Positions 7,072 through 12,486 of a stretch of 14,341 nucleotides of DNA are shown here, in pieces. The notes under the pieces are model-generated. The model made no database searches. It was not told the DNA's origin and was given only the letters and a program-made list of their open reading frames with translations. This DNA is from JBMNNS01 sp050942625. Lineage in GTDB: Bacteria > Bacillota > Dethiobacteria > DTU022 > UBA8154. Position 1 is the stretch's first letter. Each line of letters starts with the position of its first letter. The stretch is taken from contig JBMNNS010000040.1 in assembly GCA_050942625.1 (NCBI GenBank), forward strand, positions 1 to 14,341. The letters run 5' to 3'. The position numbers and the translations under genes are program-made.

Positions 7072-7926
7072 TTAAAATCTTTTTTCAGGCGACCACCAAA
7101 GAACAAAGGATTTTGTTTCTCTGCGGAATGTAATACCTCCTTTCTCGTTTTCACTTAACCACCTGTTACAATTATTGCGGAAAACTTCCATTTCATCGTC
7201 TTCAATCTTGCCGAGCGTCCGTAAATCGTCATAGGCCTCTTCATAATCAGCATAGTCTTTGGTAAAACCATCGGTAACAATCTTAATATTGGGATCATAG
7301 CCCAAATCATAAACCATGTTATAGAATATGTTATAGCCCAAACGACGATCTCTTTGCCCAGGCGAACCTCTCTTTTTATAGGCGCTTGTCCCGTAGAAAA
7401 GATCACCCAGAATATCGGGAATACAGGGGGAATTTGCCCATGCTATCATCACCGCATATTTTCGGGCAAAAGAGGTCAGTTTTTCAATGTCTTTCATTCC
7501 TTCGGAACGGGAGGCGATTACAATATCGTGCTTTTCAAGATTCTCTCCCAGGACTGCATTCTTCCAATCAAGCAACAAGGCAGTCAGATTCTGGACTCCT
7601 GCCTTCCGTGCATTTTCTTTACAATAATGCAACATTTTTTCAGCATTATCTATGGCAGTTACACTTTTAGCACGCTGGGCCATTGGGACGGATATACGCC
7701 CGGGGCCGCAACCAACGTCAAGGACTGTATCTTCAGGCGAGGTGTCGAAGGCATCCAACTGGGCAATAGTATATTCTCGCTCCATAGCTGCCATTTTGTT
7801 GTACATATCAGCGGCATGATCCCACATAACGCCTTTTTCCGATTTATTTTCAGACATATGAAGACGGCTTAAACGAAGTAATTCCGGCCAATTTATTAAG
7901 GGAGCCGGGATATCTGTTTTTATCAT
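7072..7926 (-). CDS. Class I SAM-dependent methyltransferase
   Basis: This is a cytoplasmic Rossmann-fold methyltransferase of 284 residues and the first gene of the importer operon. Motif I is VLDVGCGPGRI (68-78) for SAM binding; the acidic end of strand 2 is Asp93 in VTAIDNAEKML; a DIVIASRSEG segment lies where motif IV/post-motif is expected. The C-terminal 120 residues, with YNMVYDLGYDPNIKIV and many acidic residues, are probably substrate-specific and I do not recognise them. The start ATG has GCAGGAGG 8 nt upstream. A nearby out-of-frame ATG inside that spacer opens only a short frame. The acceptor is unknown. Its place directly behind the Moco-type riboswitch and ahead of the binding protein suggests a role in modifying a metallophore, cofactor intermediate or transporter partner, but this is speculation. 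Confidence 0.85.
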   Translation of the reverse strand: MIKTDIPAPLINWPELLRLSRLHMSENKSEKGVMWDHAADMYNKMAAMEREYTIAQLDAFDTSPEDTVLDVGCGPGRISVPMAQRAKSVTAIDNAEKMLHYCKENARKAGVQNLTALLLDWKNAVLGENLEKHDIVIASRSEGMKDIEKLTSFARKYAVMIAWANSPCIPDILGDLFYGTSAYKKRGSPGQRDRRLGYNIFYNMVYDLGYDPNIKIVTDGFTKDYADYEEAYDDLRTLGKIEDDEMEVFRNNCNRWLSENEKGGITFRRETKSFVLWWSPEKRF

Positions 7927-8013
7927 TAATCATGCCTCCTGCTTTTTTATATAATGAAACCCAAACCAATGTGCATATAATATTCACTCTCCCCTTTTTT
8001 CCATTTTCTTTTG

Positions 8014-8053
8014 AGAAAAATAAACATCGCAATTTCCCGTTGGAAAATGCGAT
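8014..8053 (-). terminator. Intrinsic terminator / expression platform of the riboswitch
   Basis: On the minus strand, ATCGCATTTTCC and GGGAAATTGCGAT form a stem of about 12 bp with one T-T mismatch and an AACG loop (8026-8053), followed by GTTTATTTTTC (8014-8025). It lies directly downstream of the aptamer. Its first three bases (8051-8053) are also the end of aptamer helix P1, so the two structures compete at the base. The methyltransferase start is about 90 nt further on. Whether ligand favours read-through or termination cannot be decided from the sequence: the simplest reading of the P1 overlap is that a ligand-stabilised P1 hinders the terminator. Confidence 0.6.
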
Positions 8054-8131
8054 AGCAAGATATAAATTAACAACCTCCTTTCCAAAACGGGAGGCACAAC
8101 CGTTTCCAGTTGTACCCTAACGTCTGCTATC
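8051..8131 (-). promoter_or_regulatory. Moco/Tuco-type riboswitch aptamer
   Basis: The minus-strand RNA contains GCCTCCCG, four T, then GGAAAGGAGG. This matches, as I recall it, the conserved 3' part of the Moco RNA motif in the E. coli moaA leader (GCCTCCCG then TGGAAAGG). As in that leader, it is preceded by AGGG plus a strong hairpin: here GTACAACTG and CGGTTGTGC form 9 bp with a GAAA tetraloop. The ends GATAGCA (8125-8131) and TGCTATC (8051-8057) form a perfect 7-bp closing helix. The large extra hairpin (P3) of the E. coli Moco RNA appears absent. I recall the P3-less form being proposed for tungsten cofactor, so this may be a Tuco-type variant. A terminator follows. It heads the methyltransferase-FecCD importer operon. 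A covariance search was not possible. Confidence 0.75.
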
Positions 8132-8190
8132 CATGATGATAAATGTATCATTTTAGAAATAAGCAGATCGAAGGCAAAGCTTATTCTTTT

Positions 8191-8378
8191 TGTGTCAGTC
8201 TGAATGAACGAAGTGAATGAAGAATCTATTAAGCAGCTAAAACCAAGATCCTTCGCTATCGCTCAGGATGACAATAAAAAACAGGATGACTAAAACAGAA
8301 TGACAATAAAACAGAATGATAATAAATAGTTTTTATAAGACTAGGCTTTTCAGTGGTCTCAAACCATCCCCTGTCGTC
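8191..8378. repeat. REP/MITE-like dispersed repeat, copy B
   Basis: 8191-8236 matches the core of copy A (3893-3938) at 44 of 46 positions. The right end (8345-8378), read on the minus strand as GACAGGGGATGG, then GAGACCACTGAAAAGC, matches the ends of copy A. Between them lie 108 bases that differ from copy A, including CCTTCGCTATCGCTCAGGATGAC and a run of short repeats. No left inverted end is seen before 8191, where the riboswitch leader begins, so this copy is incomplete or rearranged. The right end abuts the stop codon of the FmdE gene (8379). Confidence 0.6.
8264..8327. repeat. Four degenerate tandem repeats of 15-17 bp
   Basis: Units at 8264-8280, 8281-8295, 8296-8311 and 8312-8327 share the pattern CAG(G/A)ATGA(C/T)(A)(A)TAAAA. 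They lie inside repeat copy B and are absent from copy A. They are non-coding and probably arose by slippage. Confidence 0.55.
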
Positions 8379-8966
8379 TTAGGGCCGGCAGGCCTTACAA
8401 TATGTTTGGCCGTCTTCGATTGTGGCCCAGGATTCCATGAAGGATTCCCCACATCCCGCGCAGGTCAGGAAGGGAAACAAACGGGCTTTGCCGGGGAACT
8501 TCATCTGCACCTGCTGAACCTCCAGCAATTCCTTATCCTCCAATTCCATTAGTTCCTTGCCCCGCTGATCACGAATTTTAAACCATTGTTTTTTTTCTTC
8601 TTCTGTAGCGGTGCCCTCTTTCACTTTGCGGTGCAGGTACAGCGGCTCGTTGGTAGCCCAAAGGTTGGCCTTGAGAAGGACGCGGATCCCGGCACCAGTT
8701 TTCTTATCCACCCAACTAAAAGCAAATTTGCCCCTCTTATCGATGATGAGCCCATCGTTGCCCAGCGTGCATCCCGTCACGTATTGCACGGCATCTATCC
8801 CGCAGACGTCGTTCTCGCAAAAAGCCAGGTGGGTTTTACCCAACTCCCTGAAGGAGCTGTTCAACGTTTTCAACGCCAAAACACAAGCCCTAAAACCTAC
8901 GACGATGCCGGGGCAGATATGCCCGTGAAAATCAACTGTATCCTGCCATAATGCTTCGTTCGACAT
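8379..8966 (-). CDS. FmdE-family protein with C-terminal zinc ribbon
   Basis: This is a 195-residue cytoplasmic protein of the formylmethanofuran dehydrogenase subunit E (FmdE) family. The N-terminal motif DFHGHICPG (His14, His16, Cys18) and a CENDVCGIDAVQ segment are the family's conserved metal-ligand-like residues. The C-terminus carries a four-cysteine zinc ribbon, CAGC...CKAC (Cys169, 172, 190, 193). The start is the ATG at 8966, with AAGGGGG 8 nt upstream; an in-frame TTG nine codons earlier lacks a site. FmdE takes its name from a methanogen operon for molybdenum formylmethanofuran dehydrogenase. Bacterial homologues are often found near molybdopterin enzymes, though their biochemical role is unsettled. 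It closes the SsuABC-like operon with a gap of about 100 nt after the permease, and suggests that operon is also linked to Mo/W or formyl/formate chemistry. Confidence 0.88.
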   Translation of the reverse strand: MSNEALWQDTVDFHGHICPGIVVGFRACVLALKTLNSSFRELGKTHLAFCENDVCGIDAVQYVTGCTLGNDGLIIDKRGKFAFSWVDKKTGAGIRVLLKANLWATNEPLYLHRKVKEGTATEEEKKQWFKIRDQRGKELMELEDKELLEVQQVQMKFPGKARLFPFLTCAGCGESFMESWATIEDGQTYCKACRP

Positions 8967-9069
8967 CTTTTGCGCCCCCTTACAATTTTTCAAAGAGAAA
9001 CAACTATTCCACCACCATCAATTAAAGGTCAGGATTAAATGGTCACCTTCCAACTTTTCCAACCTTCCA

Positions 9070-9837
9070 CTAGTTCGCCTCCCACTTCCGGGAAAAGCGG
9101 TTTAGCGGGCGCACGATCAGCCATTCCAGGGAAACAACGATTAGAAATAGTAAAATAACCCAGGCAAATAGTTTTTCCGTTTCTAGATAAGCCCGGGAAA
9201 TACCGATTTTTTGGCCGATCCCCTCCCTTGCCCCCAGCAGTTCCGCCATGATCGTCAAACGCACTGCCGACGTAGCACAGAGAGTAAACCCCGCCACGAA
9301 GGCATGCAGAAGTGCCGGGAAATATATTTTCCTGATCCGGATCAAAACCGGGACCTGGTAGACCACCACCATTTCCAAAAGGCTGTGGTCGATCGCTTTG
9401 AAGCCCTGGACGATATTCGTATGCATGACCGGAAAAACAAGCAACGCTACCAGGAAAATGGCCATCTTTGTCCCCATCCCAAACCAAACCATGGCCATTA
9501 CGGCAAAGATGATGGCCGGCACGGACAAGAGCACGCGCACAACAGGTCTGAGCATATATTCCAGGGGCTCGAAAGACCCTGCCAGAACCCCACTTAAAAG
9601 CCCCGCCAGGATCCCAAAAGTTAGCCCCCCGACAGCCCTTTGAAAGGTAATCGCCATCTGGGACTGGGCTTCCCCGGTACGGAAAAACTCCACCAGGGAA
9701 GTTAACGCACTCTGTGGGGAGGGCATGATCACGGCGTTATAACGACAGGATAGCCCGTACCATAGCAGGATAATAACAACGATCCCCAGCCCAGCAAAAA
9801 ACTGTTCTTTGTTAATGCTAAAAATAAAATTCCTCAT
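9070..9837 (-). CDS. SsuC/TauC-type ABC transporter permease
   Basis: This is the membrane subunit of a nitrate/sulfonate/taurine-class (type I) importer, 255 residues. The start chosen, ATG at 9837 (MRNFIFSINKEQFFAG), overlaps the end of the binding-protein gene by 20 nt and leads straight into the first helix. The longer frame from 9891 would begin deep inside the upstream gene. Features are a first helix IVVIILLWYGL, the family-typical AVIMPSPQSALTSLVEFF, and about five further helices. The cytoplasmic EAA-like loop is IYFPALLHAFVAGFTLCATSAVRLTIMAELLGAREGIG. Homologues carry nitrate, alkanesulfonates, taurine or pyrimidine precursors; the substrate here is unknown. The terminal FmdE gene and the MOT1 neighbour make an oxyanion such as molybdate or tungstate worth considering (inference). 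Confidence 0.9.
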   Translation of the reverse strand: MRNFIFSINKEQFFAGLGIVVIILLWYGLSCRYNAVIMPSPQSALTSLVEFFRTGEAQSQMAITFQRAVGGLTFGILAGLLSGVLAGSFEPLEYMLRPVVRVLLSVPAIIFAVMAMVWFGMGTKMAIFLVALLVFPVMHTNIVQGFKAIDHSLLEMVVVYQVPVLIRIRKIYFPALLHAFVAGFTLCATSAVRLTIMAELLGAREGIGQKIGISRAYLETEKLFAWVILLFLIVVSLEWLIVRPLNRFSRKWEAN

Positions 9838-10876
9838 CCGGAAGCTTACCCCCCAGGAAATCTTCGGGAGCAGTCTTGTCCAGCTCGTCAAAGAATGCTT
9901 CTATATCCGCTTTGCAATCCAGGCCCCTGGCAGGCTGCAGGTTGGCAAAGGGCACCCCGCTTTCGACTGCCGGCGCTTTCATCCACTCAATATGTTTTTC
10001 GACAATCGCCCCGGCTTCCTTCGGGTTGGCATTGACCCAGTGGCAGGCCTCTTCGTAGCGCCGGTAAAAGTCCGCAGCGTCCTTGTCCCCTATACCGCTT
10101 CCTTTCACCATGACAAAACCTGCCCAGGGGATGCGGCCTTCTGTCCCCGTTGCCTCGCCCCAAAGTTCCTGCAGATCAAGAACACGCGTTAAAGTAATGG
10201 AATTTTTCTTGGCGCCCATAATAGCCATACTGGCCTGCGGTTCGTTCAAGATTGCATATTTTAAATCGCCGGTGGCCAGTTTGGCGGAGGATTCCGGGAG
10301 ATCCAGGTATGTTATGTTCAGATCCTTATCGGCGTCGATCCCCTTCTGCGCCAAAAGGTGCCTGAACACCAGATCATGGATGCCGCCCTGGTCCGTTACA
10401 CCGATCTCCTGCCCCTTTAAATCCTCCAGCCCGTTGGGCAGATCTTCTGCGCCAACCACATACAATGTTCCCCAGCAGGCAACGGAGAGCAGCTCGATGT
10501 CAAAACCCTTATTGTAGAGCCTGATAGCATTGGCAATAGGGGTTGCGGCAATATGAACCTGTTTATTTGTGATCATGGAAACCAGCTGTTCGTTTGTCCT
10601 CCAGTCCACCGTATTGATTTTGGCTTTTTCCGTGTTTTCTTCCTCTTGTTCAAGTAAATAGGCCACAGGGAAACTGACCGGTCCTGGGGAAACGGCCAGC
10701 GTCAACTCGGAAAGGGTAGACCCTTCGCCGGCAGCAGCCCCTTCCCCTTCGGATTCGCCGGCAGCAGGATCACCGGTAGGCAAAGTCTCCTGCCCAGTGC
10801 AACCCAGCACCAGGCCGGCCCCCAACAGTAAACAAAGCAACAAAGGCAACCACTTTTTACTTATTTTTCTACTCAA
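9818..10876 (-). CDS. NMT1/TauA-like ABC solute-binding lipoprotein
   Basis: This is the extracytoplasmic substrate-binding lipoprotein, 352 residues. The start chosen is the TTG at 10876, with AAAGGGGGG 7 nt upstream; a GTG ten codons earlier (10906) contains that ribosome-binding site and is less likely. The signal peptide ends in lipobox LVLGC (Cys26), followed by a Gly/Glu-rich linker to about residue 55. The mature domain has the NMT1/SsuA-like pattern: LTLAVSPGPVSFPVAYLLEQ, VSMITNKQVHIAATPIANAIRLYNKG, EDLKGQEIGVTDQGGIHDLVFRHLL, KLATGDLKYAILNEPQASMAI. The last two follow the usual GQKIGV and EP layout of TauA-class proteins. It lies between the ATPase and the permease, overlapping the permease start. 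The ligand cannot be named from the sequence. Confidence 0.9.
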   Translation of the reverse strand: MSRKISKKWLPLLLCLLLGAGLVLGCTGQETLPTGDPAAGESEGEGAAAGEGSTLSELTLAVSPGPVSFPVAYLLEQEEENTEKAKINTVDWRTNEQLVSMITNKQVHIAATPIANAIRLYNKGFDIELLSVACWGTLYVVGAEDLPNGLEDLKGQEIGVTDQGGIHDLVFRHLLAQKGIDADKDLNITYLDLPESSAKLATGDLKYAILNEPQASMAIMGAKKNSITLTRVLDLQELWGEATGTEGRIPWAGFVMVKGSGIGDKDAADFYRRYEEACHWVNANPKEAGAIVEKHIEWMKAPAVESGVPFANLQPARGLDCKADIEAFFDELDKTAPEDFLGGKLPDEEFYF

Positions 10877-10918
10877 CAGAAAACCCCCCTTTAAAATTTT
10901 TGTCACGCCCCGTCGTCT

Positions 10919-11641
10919 CTAGCGCATGGCCTCAAGGATCTGAGTTTCCAGGGCAGGATCCGTACGGCGGTTTTCCTTACCCCGATCCTTTCCCCGATAT
11001 GAGGGAATCCAAAACTCTTTTTCTATTCGGCAGGGCTGTCCGCGCAAAACGATAATGCGATCAGCCAGCAGCATCGCCTCCTTTATGTCGTGGGTTACAA
11101 ATACTGTCGTGCAGGCCTGCCATTGGATCAGCCTCTTCAGCATGGTCCGCATCTGCTGCTTGAGATGCTCGTCCAGGGCGGAAAAAGGCTCGTCCATCAG
11201 CAGCAGGTCCGGCTCGATGGCAAAAGCCCGCCCGATTGCCACACGCTGGCTCATCCCCCCGCTTAGTTGTGAAGGGTAATGCAACCGGTAATCCTGTAGC
11301 TTCAGACGGGAAATCAATTCGGCTAGGCGTCGTTTCAAATCTTCCTGGGACCATTTATAGGCATGCATACCAAGGGCGATATTATCCTCAGCCGTACACC
11401 AGGGGAGCAAGCGGGGTTCCTGAAAAACATAGCCAATTCTGGAAGTGGCACGCCTGATCTCCCCGGCCTGCGGTTTTAAAAGCCCCGCAAATAGTTTCAG
11501 CAAGGTCGTTTTCCCAATGCCGGAAGCCCCCACCAGGCATACAAACCCACCTGGTTCAACATGAAGGTTAAAATTTTCCAGCAAGATCGCTTGCTTCGTT
11601 TTCTTATATTTAAAGTATATATTCTTAAGCTGTAACACCAT
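10919..11641 (-). CDS. SsuB/TauB-type ABC transporter ATPase
   Basis: This is the ATP-hydrolysing subunit of the nitrate/sulfonate-class importer and the first gene of its operon. From the ATG at 11641 it has 240 residues. Walker A is GASGIGKTT (38-46), Q-loop Gln74 in GYVFQEPRLLPW, signature LSGGMSQRV (127-134), Walker B LLLMDEPFSALD (146-157) and switch His184 in VTHDIKEA. The VFQEPRLLPW stretch is typical of SsuB/TauB/NrtD. The site AGGGGAG is only 3 nt before ATG 11641 but 6 nt before the next codon, GTG 11638, which may be the true start; ATG 11665 lacks a site. A sigma-A promoter lies about 60 nt upstream. The basic tail (YRGKDRGKENRRTD) is unremarkable. Confidence 0.93.
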   Translation of the reverse strand: MVLQLKNIYFKYKKTKQAILLENFNLHVEPGGFVCLVGASGIGKTTLLKLFAGLLKPQAGEIRRATSRIGYVFQEPRLLPWCTAEDNIALGMHAYKWSQEDLKRRLAELISRLKLQDYRLHYPSQLSGGMSQRVAIGRAFAIEPDLLLMDEPFSALDEHLKQQMRTMLKRLIQWQACTTVFVTHDIKEAMLLADRIIVLRGQPCRIEKEFWIPSYRGKDRGKENRRTDPALETQILEAMR

Positions 11642-11709
11642 TATCTCCCCTGTAGCATTCTGCATTTGGGTTCATAATGACGACAAAATAATTCATTTTG
11701 CTCTTAAAA

Positions 11710-11738
11710 ATTATATTAAAGTTAAGAAATAATGTCAA
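11710..11738 (-). promoter_or_regulatory. Sigma-A promoter of the SsuABC-like/FmdE operon
   Basis: On the minus strand TTGACA (11733-11738) and TATAAT (11710-11715) are both perfect, with a 17-nt spacer. Transcription would begin near 11703, giving a leader of about 60 nt before the ATPase gene. That leader holds a 6-bp hairpin (CAAAAT / ATTTTG) and a possible 23-codon frame, MNYFVVIMNPNAE, starting about 10 nt into the RNA and overlapping the ATPase start. CAAAAAAGATTGACATT at this -35 region is repeated exactly at the promoter 12237-12265. Confidence 0.8.
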
Positions 11739-11892
11739 TCTTTTTTGCTGCGCCCGGGGAGCAGACAATAATGTGGTAAAAATTACCCTTTTGTAAAATA
11801 TAACAAACAGCAAATATAGCCAACCGTGCCCACCCAAAGCCCTGCACTACATTTATATATAGTGCCAAATGGGCAGTAGCCTTACACCCCAC

Positions 11893-11919
11893 AAAAAATA
11901 GCGCCCTCTTTTAGAGGGC
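11893..11919 (-). terminator. Rho-independent terminator
   Basis: On the minus strand GCCCTCT and AGAGGGC form a perfect 7-bp stem with an AAA loop (11903-11919), followed by GCTA and six T (11893-11898). It ends the transcript started by the promoter at 12237-12265 and lies upstream of the second promoter at 11710-11738. Confidence 0.75.
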
Positions 11920-12186
11920 TTGACAACAGCATTATTACGGCAGGGTAAATTTTATCATTACAAGCTGGGCCTTGGCCCAACAAAATAACGCTTTCTCATA
12001 CTGTTTTCTAATACTGAAAGTAGAATCCCTTATCCGGGAGTTTGCCCCCAGGGCTTCTCTGGGGGCTGTTGGTAATGGACGGCACATACACGAAAGCATT
12101 GTGCATGTAAATGCATAATGCAAATAAAAAAATAATACTATAATACTACCTTTACCTTTTCTAATTTTTTTCTTACTAACCTTCAC

Positions 12187-12228
12187 GGACGCCCAGAAGG
12201 ACATCCCGTTGGGCTCGTCCCAGCGTCC
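12187..12228 (-). other. Structured hairpin at predicted RNA 5' end
   Basis: GGACGC (12223-12228 on the minus strand) pairs with GCGTCC (12187-12192); GGGAC/GTCC and CCC-AAC-GGG nest inside. The predicted start of transcription is at about 12229-12230, so the hairpin would be the very first thing transcribed. It could stabilise the RNA or be a small aptamer. Confidence 0.5.
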
Positions 12229-12236
12229 TAAGGCAA

Positions 12237-12265
12237 ATTATAATAAAATAATGTGAAAATGTCAA
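12237..12265 (-). promoter_or_regulatory. Sigma-A promoter, minus strand
   Basis: TTGACA (12260-12265) and TATAAT (12237-12242) on the minus strand are perfect consensus boxes with a 17-nt spacer. Start of transcription would be near 12230. Directly across a 6-bp gap, a plus-strand TTGACA (12272-12277) faces away from it, so 12260-12277 is an inverted repeat TGTCAA-N6-TTGACA. The plus-strand box lacks a good -10 at the right distance. The palindrome could be an operator between the minus-strand unit and the divergent MOT1 gene. Confidence 0.75.
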
Positions 12266-12372
12266 TCTTTTTTGACACTTTTTTTTGTAGTTACTCTGGA
12301 ATAGGAGGGATCCCAGGTTATTTGTTTAAATAAGCAATTAGTATTTAAAAAAATATTTAAGGTGGTAGGAAG

Positions 12373-12486
12373 ATGTTAGAACTTCAAGACGCGAGCCTTT
12401 CTTTAAAATTATTAACTTTAAAATTATTAACCTTACCATGGAAGAAAAAAGGAATTTGCCACTTGAAGAGGTGGAAAGATTTTGAA
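12373..12486 (+). CDS. 37-residue leader ORF overlapping the MOT1 gene
   Basis: An ATG at 12373 has a good ribosome-binding site (AAGGTGG, 7 nt upstream) and opens a 37-codon frame reading MLELQDASLSLKLLTLKLL, then TLPWKKKG, with a basic tail KRWKDF. The stop TGA at 12484-12486 overlaps the TTG start of the MOT1 transporter (12482), so translation of the two could be coupled. The middle of the ORF is two exact copies of a 15-bp unit. I recognise no family. It may be a leader peptide or just a spacer with a second ribosome-binding site; its small size leaves this uncertain. Confidence 0.45.
12401..12430 (+). repeat. Perfect 15-bp tandem duplication
   Basis: CTTTAAAATTATTAA occurs twice without a gap (12401-12415, 12416-12430), inside the leader ORF, where it encodes the repeated peptide SLKLL/TLKLL. 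Its length keeps the frame. Confidence 0.85.

Larger units (their letters stand above)
11893..12230 (-). ncRNA. Candidate untranslated RNA of about 330 nt
   Basis: A perfect promoter (12237-12265) and an intrinsic terminator (11893-11919) bracket this stretch, and no convincing gene lies between. The predicted RNA starts with a hairpin closed by GGACGC/GCGTCC (12187-12228), containing GGAC/GTCC and CCC/GGG inner pairs. It then has an A/T-rich part, a hairpin GCATT...AATGC (12096-12121) and a very stable stem GCCCCCAG/CTGGGGGC with a 7-nt loop (12044-12066). The near-palindrome TTGGGCCAAGGCCCAG follows, then the terminator. An 89-codon frame (12204-11935) starts inside the first hairpin without a ribosome-binding site and is unlikely to be translated. 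I do not recognise a known RNA family. It may be a small regulatory RNA or an attenuated leader of the ABC operon. Confidence 0.4.

Noticed and set aside
7850..8032. Short minus-strand frame across the methyltransferase start
   Set aside because: It overlaps the methyltransferase out of frame; the GGAGG site is correctly spaced for the methyltransferase ATG and the peptide shows no family features.
11935..12204. 89-codon minus-strand frame in the MOT1/ABC control region
   Set aside because: It starts inside a strong hairpin, has no ribosome-binding site, and its low-complexity and Cys/Leu-rich translation matches no family I know; the DNA is better explained as structured RNA.
12181..12230. 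Mini-ykkC/guanidine-II riboswitch, suggested by GGGACGAGCCC in the 5' hairpin
   Set aside because: The motif needs two hairpins with ACGR loops; only one such sequence is present and its loop is five bases.
12272..12300. Plus-strand sigma-A promoter for the MOT1 gene from TTGACA at 12272
   Set aside because: No acceptable -10 hexamer lies 16-19 nt downstream (sequence there is TCTGGA), so only the -35-like half is supported.
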